Assembly (NCBI GenBank): GCA_027922465.2
Contig: BQMF02000121.1
Coordinates: 434,001 to 498,000, forward strand
Origin: Turritopsis dohrnii
Taxonomy: Eukaryota; Cnidaria; Hydrozoa; Anthoathecata; Oceaniidae
Length of the DNA: 64,000 nucleotides
Reading direction: 5' to 3'
The position numbers were made by a program, and so were the translations under genes. Positions within the stretch are counted from its first letter, which is position 1. Every line of letters starts with the position of its first letter. Shown one piece after another: positions 33,451-45,700 of the stretch. The notes beneath the pieces are model-generated. The model was not told where the DNA came from. It did not search any database and was given only the letters and a program-made list of their open reading frames with translations.

Positions 33451-34739
33451 AGGAGATAACAAAAGCGCTTGTGGGGAAATGTTTCTGCGATGGTGATGGT
33501 AAGGCCGAGTGTTTGCCTTGTTCTATCAGCCGATTTTAAGAAGCTTTTGTGACCATATTCATGACGGCAACGATTTTTCTGATGAACGTCCCTCCTCACA
33601 CAAAGTCCCGAATGTCTCGTATCCAAAGACGCGTTTCACATTATCACGCGCTTGTTATTATACAAGATGGTAGAGGTTGCTCCGAAGGGTGCCGAGTTTG
33701 AGGTTGAACCGAAAGGAGTAAAGGCTTAGAGCTCCGACATTTTTATCCTTTATCTTCCTTATATTAAAGAAGTCATGTTGCTTAAATTTAAAATACATTC
33801 TATAACTAAATTATGTCGCGTTTCACTTAGTTATGTATATACGTGAGTAAACTCTAAACTAAACAACCAACAAAGCGAGCGCGAGTTGATTCCTTTTTCT
33901 TCACATCCATGATGCGCTTGCAGGCAGGTTTATGTCTTCGTTTTATGTATCAATCTCTGGGATAAAATTTATATGTTATCCCGACCTACAATCCCACCCC
34001 GTCCATCTCAGATTTCAAGCATGTTGCAGTTAGGACCACTCGACCAGAATTGTGATTAGTAGGAATTGCCTAGATAATTTTATTTTACTCTTCTATTTGA
34101 ATATATACAGAAAATAAACAATTTCTATATCTTCGAAGGAGAACTGCTTTTCTAGCAATACATTAGCATCAGTTTCAATAATGGTAGTAAAATTAAATTG
34201 CGCTATTGTGTGGCGTATCGACAAAACGTTGCAATAATAAATTGTCGGGAGGCATTCGGAATGAATAATGAATTTTTGTGCTCCCGATCCGATCTTTTGT
34301 GCCTTTAATACTACACGATGAACTTCGTCTGTATCTCAAAGAATTCTATTCACATTCTCAGGTTTCATAGAAAAAACACAATTATATACTGTTGTAATTT
34401 GTTCTGGACAATTTATTTATATCAACGTGAATGTACAAAGTAAAGAGTCCTAAGTTACAAATTAAATCAGATTGATAATTACTTCTTTCACGATTTTACA
34501 ATACATTTCTCAATCTTGTATTCTCAAATCAGAAGAAAAAGTTGTGAATGCACTTCGTTGTGTGGCTGTCATAAAGTAGTATGAAACGCTTTTTATTGCA
34601 AGTTTTGGTCGAGTGGTCCTACTGTATTGTTAGAAATGCAAATACAACAACATAATAGCCAATGCCTTTTCTTTTATAAAACTGTATATTTATATTAAAT
34701 ATTTTTTATATATTCTTCTTTTGATATTAGGTCATACGA
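33451..34739. other. Intergenic, nothing recognised
   Basis: No gene or structured repeat that I can support. Confidence 0.35.
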
Positions 34740-34805
34740 CGACAGATTATGTATATACGGTGTGGTAATGCAGGTTTGTTTACACTAGACGTCGTTCCTG
34801 AGGTC

Positions 34806-35581
34806 TTGGTGAGACATTTTCTGGAATTTCTTATCGTGTCTAGACGTAGTCATCTTATTATAACGACTTTTGGCAGCTAAATTAATTTGGTGTGTGAGTG
34901 CGTGGTAAACGATCTTTGGGAGTGATGTTGAAAGTAAGATGTTGATGTTTTGAATACGTTTTCATACCTTCTTTTTCACCCAGTGTTTATTTTGTAACTC
35001 GGTTTCCATTATCAGTCGTGCAATTTTCTTCTTCAGTTTAAACAAACCATGTTTTAGAGATGAACTAACTTTCGGGAAGGTTGGTATCAACTGTTCCTTT
35101 TTACATTTTTTAATAAATGCAACATCAGCAGTCAGTCTACTCGTTCTGAGTTGTTCGAATTCCTTTACAGTTTTAACCACATCTTGCCCATGTTTCCTCT
35201 TAACATATTTGAAAATATCATTTCGGGCATACAATTTAATTAAAAACCAAATCACCTGTAAAAGAATATTGATAAAAAGGTTGTCATGGAAACTATTAAA
35301 TACAATTAAAATTAAAGGGTAATTGGCGTAATGTATTTGAGGGCTCTTGTACATTTAAATTAGGTCCCTCATGTTTAATATAAATTGCTTCGGCTAATCT
35401 TCTGTACTTATTGTGATTATAGCTACTTGCTATTATTTCAATATCTTCTAAGTCTACTGGGTTGTGCCCAGCCCTTTTCGTATGTTTAAGCATATGGGAC
35501 TTTTTGTCACATCCTGCAAGATATAAGATGATTACGTCTACGTCTAGACACGATAAGAAATTCCAGAAAATGTCTCACCAA
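34806..35581 (-). mobile_element. Penelope-like element fragment between 44-bp inverted repeats
   Basis: Exact 44-bp inverted repeats lie at 34806-34849 and 35538-35581. Between them, on the minus strand, come first the end of a Penelope GIY-YIG endonuclease (about 35493-35310: HTKRAGHNPVD, IIASSYN, RRLAEAIYIKHEGPNLNVQE) and then the Penelope N-terminal domain (about 35260-34962: IKLYARNDIFKYVKRKHGQD, ELQNKHWVKKK). C-terminus followed by N-terminus is the junction expected in the head-to-tail tandems Penelope elements form. No reverse transcriptase core remains. Both protein calls rest on family motif similarity. Confidence 0.6.
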
Positions 35582-35792
35582 ACCTACATTAGACACACCG
35601 TACATAAGTATTTTTTATGTAACAAGCTTTTGAGATTTTCATTCTCTTTGTCTCTTGTATAAACTATATTATGGTTGTAAGCACTTAAAAAATGTCTTCA
35701 ATAGAAGGCCATGTATAGAATTTACTATGAGGACTATCATTGTGGTGATGTGCTGTAAAGTTAAATATATTGGGAATAGAATGAATCTCAAT

Positions 35793-36001
35793 GATCATTC
35801 TTGAGACAAGTTAAGTAGCAATGTTTTAAATTATTCTATTGGGAATAAATTCCCAGACAGCATTTGGCCCTGACAGCATTTGGCCTTTATCTAGTGGGAA
35901 TATGTAATTAATCTTAACAATCACTCTTGAGACAATTTAAGTAGCATATAATGTTTTAAATCATTCTGTGGGAATTAAATTCCCAGGCAGTATTTCGCCC
36001 C
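35793..36001 (+). repeat. Direct duplication of about 80 bp
   Basis: 35793-35872 and 35920-36001 share CTTGAGACAA.TTAAGTAGCA, ATGTTTTAAAT.ATTCT, and GGGAAT.AAATTCCCAG blocks in the same order at roughly 85% identity. Confidence 0.7.
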
Positions 36002-36129
36002 ATGGGAGTAATTTCAATACCAAAACAAGATCTTTCATAGTGCTGGTGTTGTTGAACAAGAATCATCTCGTTGAACCATGGCAGCTGCTTCAAAATGTTC
36101 CATAAGTTTATATCTGAATGAAGAATGCC

Positions 36130-38908
36130 ATAAAATAACACATGCAAGCTACATAGGGAACAAAAAAATTGATGAGTTCTCCTGAAAGTGAACAGTTACT
36201 GCTAAAAGTTCTAAGTGGTGTCAAAACAACTCTGGGAGAGGTTTGTTTCCATCGTGTGAGTGATCTGGAGGATCCTGATTTGCCATACATGTGCTTTCGT
36301 CTTTCGTTGCTCCATTCAACAAGCTATCTGCTCTTTCTTTATCGATCTCCATCATCCCAAGACTGTTCTGTTATAGACTCTATATCTGAAAGTATTGACA
36401 AGGCCCTATCAATTCATCACAGTGCCAACATATTTGTTTTTGGTGACTTCAATGTTCATCATGAAAAATGGCTCAAATTCTCAAATGGAATCTCTCACTC
36501 AGGAATTCATACTCTTTTGCCCTATCTCAATCTCTTCACCAAATCATTGACTTCCCTACTCGCTTTCCTGATCGTGATGATCAATCTCCATCTCTACTTG
36601 ATCTCTTTTTAACATCAAATCCTGTAAAGCATCTAGTGAAGCTCCTCTTGGCAACTCTGACCATGGCGTAGTTTCTGTCTTAACATCTCTTAATTGCAAA
36701 GCTGCTTCTGAATCTCCTTTTCATCGCACTCTCTTAGTTATGAACGTGGTGAATGGGATAATTTTCGAGACTTTCTTCGCGATGTCCCCTGGTACAATGT
36801 GTTTTCAAATCCAGCTGAAAAATGTGCAGAGGAAGTTACATCTTGGCTTACATCTGGTATTGAAGCATTTATCCCCAATAGAAAATTTCGTGTTAAACCT
36901 CACTCCTCTCCCTGGTTCTCACCTGCTTGTGCTGCAGCAATTGCTCACAGAAATCTTTACTTTCATCAATATCAACGTGAGAAGTCTTCTCATAATAAGG
37001 TTCTTTTCAACCAAGCACGAAATCACTGCAAATCTGTCATTAATAATGCAAAGTCTACATATCAACAAGAAACTCGTTATCGTATCTCTTCACAAAAAAT
37101 TGGCTCTCGAGATTTTTGGCGCATCATTAAAAGTGTCACCAACAATAAAAGGTCATCCATTCCTCCCATTTTCAATGGTCCAGAGGTTTTATCATCATCT
37201 AAGGATAAAGCTGAACTCTTCTCTAATATTTTCAGTACTAACTCTACTCTTGATGACTCTGACCATGCTGTTCCGGAATTTCCCTTGAGGACTAATAAAG
37301 TACTGGATAGCTGCTTTATCACACCAGCTAAAATATCTTCCATCATTTCAAATCTTGATGCTTCAAAGGCTACTGGCCCTGATGGAATTCCTGTCATCCT
37401 ATTTCAAAAGTGTGCACCTGAATTATCTCCTGTACTTTCTCGTCTATATAACAAGTGCATAGCTGAATCTTGCTTTCCTTCATCTTGGAAGTTTGCCTCT
37501 GTAATTCCAGTCTTTAAAAATTATGGTGATCAATCTAATCCACGAAATTACAGACCCATTAGTCTCCTACCAGTTATGAGTAAAATTTTTGAGGCCTTTA
37601 TCAATAATGCTCTTGTTAATCACCTTGAATCTAATAACCTCTTCTCAGATTCTCAATATGGCTTTCGCTCCCAACGCTCAACTGCTGACCTCCTTACAGT
37701 GATAACTGATAGAATTTACACTGCATTAGATAAATCTGGGGAGGCAAGAGCTGTTGCTCTTGACATATCCAAGGCATTTGATAAAGTATGGCATACTGGT
37801 CTTTTGAAAAAGCTTGCTGCATATGGAGTTAAAGGTCTCTTTTATGAGATGATTCGTTCCTTCCTTGGTAATCGTAGGCTTAAGGTTGTTTTAGACGGGC
37901 AATCATCATCGACACATTCCATCAATGCAGGTGTTCCCCAAGGTTCTGTCCTTGGGCCAACCCTTTTTCTTCTTTTCATCAATGATCTGCCTGATGACAT
38001 TATTTCCAAGCTTGCCATCTATGCTGATGATTCAACCATCTATTCCTGTACTCCAAAATCAGATTTGTTCAGCCAGGTAGAAATGGCAGGCGAAATTGAG
38101 TTTGATCTACAATCTATAGTTGAGTGGGGAGAGAAATGGCTGGTCACATTCAATTCCACAAAAACGAAACTTCTATATGTAAATCATACTAAAGATCCCT
38201 TTTTACCGTCAATTTCCATGAATGGCACCCATTTGGAAGAAAACAACTCCTTTCGTCTCCTCGGCATCACTTTTTCACAGGACTTCTCCTGGCGCTCCTA
38301 CATTGAGGCAATCGCTAAGTCAGCCTCGATGAAGGTGGGCGCCCTTCTTCGTGCAAGAGCATACCTCAGCCCTGATGCCATTCTTTACCTCTATAAATCT
38401 ACTATTCGACCTTGTATTGAGTATTGTTGCCATATCTGGGGTGGTGCACCCTCTGATTCTCTAAATCTTTTAGACCGTATCCAGAAAAGAATCTGTAATG
38501 CTGTAGGTGATGAACTTGCAAGTAAACTTGACACACTCTCCCATCGCAGATCTGTGGCATCTCTTTGCCTCTTTTATAAATACTTTTACGGAAAATGTTC
38601 AACTGAGCTCTCTTCTCTCATCCCTGCATTAAAGACTTTCAAGCGAAACACAAGATATTCATCTAATTGCCATGATCACACTGTCAGCATCCCAAAATCA
38701 TCAAAGAATTTTTACCAACAAAGTTTCATTCCTCGCTCCTCCACTCTCTGGAATTCTTTACCCCAATCTGTTTTTCCTTCTCATTATAATCTTCAACACT
38801 TTAAATGTAATGTCCATCGTCACCTTTCCTCCTTGCACCTCAATACACATTAGTGGTTTTAAACCTTGTATTGAGCGACTAATTAAAAAAAAAAAAAAAA
38901 AAAAGAAA
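36130..38908 (+). mobile_element. CR1/Jockey-like LINE, 5'-truncated
   Basis: The 5' part encodes the C-terminal half of an APE-type endonuclease (ANIFVFGDFNVHHEKWL near 36425-36475; FPTRFPDRDDQSPSLLDLFL in a shifted frame), broken by at least two frameshifts. It is followed by an intact reverse-transcriptase frame and ends in an A run of about 20 (38885-38904). The sequence upstream of 36130 is not recognisably LINE, so the copy is 5'-truncated, as usual for target-primed insertions. Confidence 0.88.
36799..38853 (+). CDS. LINE reverse transcriptase ORF
   Basis: About 680 codons without interruption. It has a linker (PHSSPWFSPACAAAIAHRNL), then RT motifs: DASKATGPDGIPVILFQKCA, NPRNYRPISLLPVMSKIFEA, QYGFRSQRSTADLL, ALDISKAFDKVWHTGL, AGVPQGSVLGPTLFLLFIND, the catalytic YADDSTIY, and GEKWLVTFNSTKTKLLYVNH. 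The C-terminal IRPCIEYCCHIWGGAP and HRRSVASLCLFYKYF are typical of CR1/Jockey-type LINEs. The true start is uncertain because the upstream endonuclease part is in other frames. An intact RT with broken endonuclease suggests a fairly young copy that cannot mobilise itself. Confidence 0.88.
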   Translation: MFSNPAEKCAEEVTSWLTSGIEAFIPNRKFRVKPHSSPWFSPACAAAIAHRNLYFHQYQREKSSHNKVLFNQARNHCKSVINNAKSTYQQETRYRISSQKIGSRDFWRIIKSVTNNKRSSIPPIFNGPEVLSSSKDKAELFSNIFSTNSTLDDSDHAVPEFPLRTNKVLDSCFITPAKISSIISNLDASKATGPDGIPVILFQKCAPELSPVLSRLYNKCIAESCFPSSWKFASVIPVFKNYGDQSNPRNYRPISLLPVMSKIFEAFINNALVNHLESNNLFSDSQYGFRSQRSTADLLTVITDRIYTALDKSGEARAVALDISKAFDKVWHTGLLKKLAAYGVKGLFYEMIRSFLGNRRLKVVLDGQSSSTHSINAGVPQGSVLGPTLFLLFINDLPDDIISKLAIYADDSTIYSCTPKSDLFSQVEMAGEIEFDLQSIVEWGEKWLVTFNSTKTKLLYVNHTKDPFLPSISMNGTHLEENNSFRLLGITFSQDFSWRSYIEAIAKSASMKVGALLRARAYLSPDAILYLYKSTIRPCIEYCCHIWGGAPSDSLNLLDRIQKRICNAVGDELASKLDTLSHRRSVASLCLFYKYFYGKCSTELSSLIPALKTFKRNTRYSSNCHDHTVSIPKSSKNFYQQSFIPRSSTLWNSLPQSVFPSHYNLQHFKCNVHRHLSSLHLNTH

Positions 38909-39018
38909 GATATTTATATTGAGTAGCACATGTTTCAATTAATTGAAGTGTTGTGATACATTTTCAGTACACAAAAAGTCATGCAAAGGTAAGGTTAAAA
39001 TAATTTGTTTAATAATTA

Positions 39019-41302
39019 TACCCGGGTAAAATTTTTTACCAAAGTTTAACTTCGAAAACGATATGCAATTTCTTTTCTTCCTGTGTGTGTACCCCCTCAC
39101 CGAATTTAAATTTGGGAATTGGAAACAGAAAATGTACCCATGTTGTAGAGCTTGAAAAACTGATCAAGAAAATGTATGGGATCGCTTTGCTACGACCAAC
39201 CATTGCAGAAATATCGTTGATCAAAGAATTTGATGACGTCATAGCCACAGTAAAATTAGACCCAAATGTTTCGTCAACCTATCACCCGTATCATGGACCC
39301 TAAAAAACGTCAGTTATGCCTATTGCTTTTTGAGATATTTCCCCAAAAATGTTGCGTTCGATTGGGGATACAATGCAATGATTCCCCGTGATCATAAAAA
39401 AACTGACGTCAAATGCCACGTGCTTTTAGAATAATCGTGAAAAAGGTGTCTCTCGCCTCTACATGGTTTTAGCGATCATAAGAAGAACTTGACCGTAAAT
39501 TTAGACTAAATATATCACTCCCTAAAATAGAAGTGGGATGCACAACACCGATTATTATAATAAGATGTTTCGTCAAAATTCTTCTATGAAAATCGTTTGC
39601 AGGCTTCTCTGCACATGAAAATACTTGCATAATGATCCTGACTGATACTTGAGCACTTGGGTTGTGTTTCTGGGTATTTACAAGCTTTTGTTGGAGAGTG
39701 GCATTAATGTCGTTCCTGGAAAGAAAGTTTGCTGTAATTGTTTGTCAAAACTAATGCTGATAGTGAATGAAAACTGCAGAATGTGATGAAGATGAAAGAA
39801 TCAGAAGTTGATGTAATTACGTTATTGCGGATGCAGAACGAAATATTGAATTGAATAATAATAAAAATGAAACTTCTCGTTATTCTCTTTTTAATAAAGC
39901 TTTACGCCCTGAAGAATATCTTCAAAAGAAAGCATTGATGCATGTTTTGGTGCTTTATATTTGTCACTAATCAAAGTCCATGGCCTGCCCTACAGCAGTA
40001 GAAAAAGTCTTGTGAAGAGAAAATCGAATTCAGCAATGGAAAATATAAAAGGAAAAGTGGCAAAAACTTTGATTATACCAAAACCAAAATTAGATCAGGC
40101 ATCTAATGAAGCAGATATTACATTCAAAGAAGCACTTGTAAAAGGATCCCTGGTGTTTTTAACCACAGCTAAGGCGAAAAAAGGAAAATCAATCACTGAT
40201 GAAATCAAAAATGAAGTTTTGTCGTTCTTTGAAAGTGACAAAGTATCCAGAATTATGCCAGGCAAAAAGGACTATGTGAGTATTAGTCGGGATAACCATT
40301 AACAGAAGAGACTTCTTTTGGCCAATCTAAAGGAACTTTACAGTCAATTCAAGAACAAATGTGTTGTTTACAACATGTCATTAAAATTGACAACCAAACG
40401 TATATCGAATGGAATTGACATAGACTTGTCAATAGCTCTAGTACATTTTTCAATTACACAAGGGTATGTACAAAATGTTCATGAAGATAGTTCATGGAAA
40501 ATTATTTTATTACACCCTTTTTTTTAAATGTGAACTGTGAGAGAAAAAAATTTGTGCAAAATTTTTTGGGAATGGGGGCGTTATAGAAATGACTTTTGAT
40601 CGACAACGTCTCCGAAATGGTTCTTCATATCTTTACACATTTACGTGTTCAGAATTTTGAACTTTACAAGATGGTAACACGTTCCCTTGCCAATTCCAAA
40701 ATTTTACTTTTCATGAACTCTTTGGAGGTGACAGAATGCAGGCTGAATAAGGATGGCGAGCAACGTCGCCTTGCCAGCTATTTACTGATAATATCTTATT
40801 ATAATATCTTATCACATTTTTATTAGAAAGTGATAGATTTCTTTTAACTTTACGGTTAAGTTCTTCTTATGAGTGCATAAAAACATGCAGAGAGATGTTT
40901 TTTCACGATTGCATCCGATGTCAGATTTTTTATCACAGGGGAACCATCACATTGCATCCCCAATCAAATGCAATGTTTTTGGTTATATATCTCACGAACC
41001 AATCAGGATAACTGACATTTTTTGTGGTCCATAATACTGGTGATGGGGTGACGAAAAACTTGGATCTAAATTTTTGGGGGCATGGGTCTTTGATGTTATT
41101 AAAATCTTTGACCAACAATGTCTCTGTAATGATTAACAGCAAAACAATCCAATGTACGCATCTTTTTATCAGTATTTTGAGCTTTACAACATTTTTTCCG
41201 GTCGACATTCCCTGATTGTGATTTTCCTCAACTTTTTTTTTACATGGGATTTGCACACACAGTTTTCATAGTAAGACACGATAAAAATTTTTACCAGGGG
41301 TA
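39019..41302. mobile_element. Candidate DNA element with about 500-bp inverted repeats and a GKKDYVSI-type ORF
   Basis: The left arm 39019-39550 is homologous, in reverse complement, to the right arm about 40826-41302. Outer tips resemble each other (TACCCGGGTAAAATTTTTTA left; TACCCCTGGTAAAAATTTTT right on the complement). Between them lies a decayed open frame (39928-40527). A further partial copy of the arm occurs at about 40520-40735, and a solo arm at 61810-62362. It may be a long-TIR transposon or two independent insertions of one repeat beside an unrelated relic; the symmetrical arrangement favours the former. Confidence 0.45.
39928..40527 (+). pseudogene. Decayed ORF of the GKKDYVSI family of repeat-associated proteins
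   Basis: One frame from about 39928 to 40527 with a single stop at 40300-40302. It contains EALVKGSLVFLTTAKAKKGK, EVLSFFESDKVSRIMPGKKD, YVSI, then after the stop QKRLLLANLKELYSQFK. This resembles a multicopy uncharacterised protein found in cnidarian and other invertebrate genomes, where the same stretch reads GKKDYVSV...QKRLILCNLKE; its function is unknown to me. The usual downstream cysteine-rich half is absent. Confidence 0.5.
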
Positions 41303-42728
41303 CTATTATACTAATATTTACTTTTACTGATGAATGAGAAAAAAACTTTTGACAATATGTTACACTGGTTTGCACATAGACTGGTTTGTGAAATCCTTAT
41401 TATTGGACAATGATAGCTTTCATTAATCTCCTCATTGTGTAAATGAAATTATATTTTTTCATAATGCACTTTTTTCACGTTTTATTCTTGTGGTCTGGAA
41501 ATCAGATGTTCATCTCCAGAAAGTTTCTTTCAAAATACTTTTTGTTAAGTGGTTCAATTGAATTAATAGCATAGAAGCATAGAAGAGAAAAGGAAAACAT
41601 CTGCAATATTCCCTTTTCATTAAAAACCTTTCCGTTTTACTTTTATTCGAAAAGATATGAAATTAGCCTTCAAAAGTTTTCGACAGAAGTTATTTGAAGT
41701 GTTAAGTTTATTGGTAATAATACAAGCTAAAGTTTTGCATGCGTTCCTCAAGAAAAATGAGTTGTTAATACCAAAATGGTTAACTAATATTTATTTTCTT
41801 ATCAGTATCATATCAATTTATGCCGGTCTGTTTTCATTTTGTGACCTCTGAAGTATTCAAAGGAATCTAAACATTTTGTGATACTGGTAAGCAAGAGTTT
41901 TTTGTTTTGATGTCTGTGTGTCACGATGAAGATTTTTTACAACTCTTTAGGTTGGATTAACAAAGCTTTATCAACTACGATTTTTGATTTTTCTCCTTTT
42001 GAAACAATTACAAGAATCAGCGTGTTTATAGTCACTAAATAGAAGTTTCAAATTATTATCCAATTATTTTTAATAGTTTTGTGGTTATTTTTTATATCAT
42101 TTTGATTAAGTCAATTAGTTCCAAAGGAACTATTTCATTGTATCATTTCATCAACAGAATTCTTATATGGTTATCACACAAAAGTATGAACAGCAAACTT
42201 AGTCGCACTGTTATTGAGATTAAAAAGATTTATTAGTTAATAATGAATCATTGTTGTCGAAATATTTTTTACTACATACTTGTGAGTGGTTAAGAGATTT
42301 GACGAGATATTGAAGTTCATGGTTTTTATAAGCGTATGTACATTTTTAATCTCTGCGCTAAATCAGGTTTTTAAAGAACAACTGTTAAGCTGGAATAAAG
42401 TTTGTTTTGTTAGAACCAATGGAATCCCATCAGACGCTTCTGCATTAGTCTTAACATTCCTGATAAAGCATAATAACAAACAGTTTGAAAGAGAACTCAC
42501 TTCAATTGTTTTACTTTTTTGTTTTATTAATTCAGCCTTATCAATTATTAATACGATACTTTGAGCTCTTGTTGATTATATCATTTTTTTTGGCTGACTT
42601 TGAAGGCTGTGTTTTTGTGTTATTCTTCTACGAAATATTCTCAACTGATATACGTTTCTTTTTTAGATGTACTCAATTGCAATTTGTGTATGTTTTCTGT
42701 TTGGAATATTTTGTTTTCTTTCATTCAG
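41303..42728. other. Region upstream of the Patched-domain gene
   Basis: AT-rich with no supported gene. Short hydrophobic open frames (41657-41851, 42286-42564) have no recognisable similarity or splice support. It ends with the acceptor TTTTCTTTCATTCAG at 42728. Confidence 0.4.
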
Positions 42729-42759
42729 GTAAATCGAATGACTTTGTCACTTGCTGAAT

Positions 42760-45700
42760 ATGGTAATAAAGCGATGGACGAATGCTTGTGACAAACTCCA
42801 CAAGGGTATTGGTAACCTCTTCTATGAATGGGGTTGCTTTGTGTGCAATCATCAAAAATCTGTTATAGCGGTCAGCTTAATCCTATCATTGGCATTGTCT
42901 TCAGGGTTTTTACGTTTTAACCAATATGGCCAATCGGAAAGACTGTTCTATCCACAAAACAGTCGGCTTTTTGAAGACTTGGACCGTTCCGAGAAATATT
43001 TCAATTATTACGTTCAAAGAGAAGAAGTTTTGATTAAATATAAGAATGATAGATCGATATTAACGAATGATATTTTTAAAGAAGCTTTACAAATACACAA
43101 AGATTTAATGAGCATTCCTGGTTTTACTGAATTCTGCGTGAAGGCTAACACGAATTCATGTGTTGTAATTAGCCCACTGGAAATTTTTAACTACAATACA
43201 AATCAGTTGACGCATATCGAGTCAAAGTTACTTTATGCATACAGTAATTGCACATACATAATGAACAATGGATTTTCAGGTTGCGTAAACTTTCCCCGAA
43301 TGTTTGGTAAGTTCAGTGTAAATGTTTCTGCAAACAAGATGACAGCCACTGTACTTCGAATCGTGTATCCCGTCAGTTTTGCAAAAACTAGAGATGATTA
43401 TGAACGAAACAGTAAGTGGGAAGCAAAAATGCTGAGTTACTTGAACAAATTGGAACCGTTGTTAGAAAATCAAGGAATGCAAGTAATATTCAATGCTGTT
43501 CGAAGTGTTGATGACACAATTGAACAAAACACTAAAGACAACTTGCTTCTGATCTTTGGAGCTGTCACCTCTATGGTTCTGTTCTGTGCAATCGCAATGA
43601 CCAGGATTGGAAGCAAAGTGTACAGCCATTTCTTACTGAGTCTGTTTGGGATAATGTGTGTCACACTTGGAATTGGAGCGGGCTTTGGATTAGCCCTGTG
43701 GGTGGGACAGCCTTATGTAGGCTTTGTTGGCGTGTTACCTTTTCTGGTCCTTGGTGTTGGTATTGATGACATGTTTATCATTGTCAACAAAATTGACCAT
43801 ACCAAAGGGGACGGAAGTAATGTTGCTGAGCAAATAGGAACAGCATTGAAAGAAGTTGGGTTTTCAGTTACCATGACAACTCTAACTGACTTAATTGCAT
43901 TTGTTATTGGCACCGTGTCCATCTTTCCAGCGATTCGTATATTCTGTGTATATGCTTTCCTTTCGTTATTTTTTGCATACTTGATGATCATGACGTTGTT
44001 TCTTGGTTTACTTTCGTATGACATGAAAAGAGTACACAGCAACAAGATAGATTGTATGCCTTGGAAGACTGCGAGTACAAATGGAGATGCAAAAGTGCTG
44101 TTGCCTTCAGAAAATGACAAGACCATCACCGAAAAGGTACAGTGTTTTTCTTATCAAATTTCAAATTCCTTAATCAAGCATATGGTTGGTCAGGTCTGGT
44201 TCCAGTCTAATTTTTGGTGGACTTGTTAAAAGTGGTGTCCTGTTGGACACTCGAATAAGCTCGAATAAGATCTTTAAAAGTACCTACCACTGCCTTGTTT
44301 GAAAAAAAACCCTATGTATAATAGTCATATATAGATTCAAATAATAAATGTTTTAACCGCTAAACATTTGGAAAATGTTTTCACATTTACTGTGCGTTCG
44401 GTTACTGTTGCAGTATCCTATTTTTGCTATCACACAGTAGCCATGTTTAAAATTTCAACGAAGTATTGAATGAATGACAAGACTTTTCCGTTCTTCACCC
44501 AACATCAACCTTATATATATTAGCACCATAATTGCTGATATTTTCTACCCTATGAAATCGCACCTGCTCATATTACAAGTGGCTCTGGAAGACATACAAA
44601 TTTACAAATTTACTACAAAACCTATTATAATGTTGTTTTGATAGATCATGAACAAGTATGGCAACATGTTAATGAAACGTCCCTCGAAGTTTCTGGTCGT
44701 TTTATTAGCCCTGTTGCTTCTCGCTGTTGGTTGTTACGGGACTTCCAAAACTGACCTGTCCTTCGACTACAAGATCGTTGGCTCGGATAAAATGTATTAC
44801 ATCCATTGGATAAACACGATGGAAAAATATTTCCCCATCGGCTATTTCCAAATAGATATAGTACTAGACCAACCAGACGTTGACTACGCGAGTTTGGAGA
44901 CGCAGCAACAGTTCGATAAGCTTGAAGAGATAGCGGAAGAGAATCGTTACCTTCAAAGTCGAACAAGAAATTGGCTTTCCACGTTTCATAAATGGAGGCG
45001 CAAGACGCGCGGGACAAATTCAAGTTTTTATTCTGACTTGGACGTATTTCTGACCCGCTATCCTGATTTCCAGAGTGACGTTATTTTTGGCGTTAACCAC
45101 GAAATCGTGGCATCCAGAATCCATGTTTTTACGAAATATAGTCTGAATTGGAGTTTTCGCAAAAATGCCATGCTCTCCTTGAGAAGCGAACTTAACCAGA
45201 AGACGAAACTTCCATTTTATGCCGTCACTTTTGATTTCATTTATGCATCTCATCTGGCTGTTATCATTGCCAGTACTTTAACCAACCTTGGGATTTGCTG
45301 TGCCGTTATTCTTGTCGTAACCCTGCCGTACGTCATCAATCCCGTCGTGTCGTTTCTCCTTTTGTTTATGTTCTCCTGTTTTATTGTTGAATTGCTGGCC
45401 GTCATGTTTTTCTGGGGTCTGTCGTTGAATTCCATCACGATGATCGTCATGGTGATGGCCATCGGATTCACAGTGGACTATAGCTGTCATATCACGCATG
45501 CGTACTTGGCATCTGGCGGTTGTTCTCCAGAGAAACGCATGGTACATGCAATGACGGAGATGGGATTGAGCGTGTTGAAAGGAGGTAAGGAAAAAGTTGG
45601 ATCTCTACAGAGAATTACTTTGGGACCCCTATAACCCAGAGACAACCGGAAACCTTTATGGAATTTTTTATGACCTCAGGGCTTAAGGCAGTTTTGATTT

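Noticed and set aside
42286..42564. Hydrophobic 92-codon open frame upstream of the Patched-domain gene
   Set aside because: AT-rich sequence gives Leu/Ile/Phe-rich frames by chance; it starts with GTG and has no family similarity I recognise.
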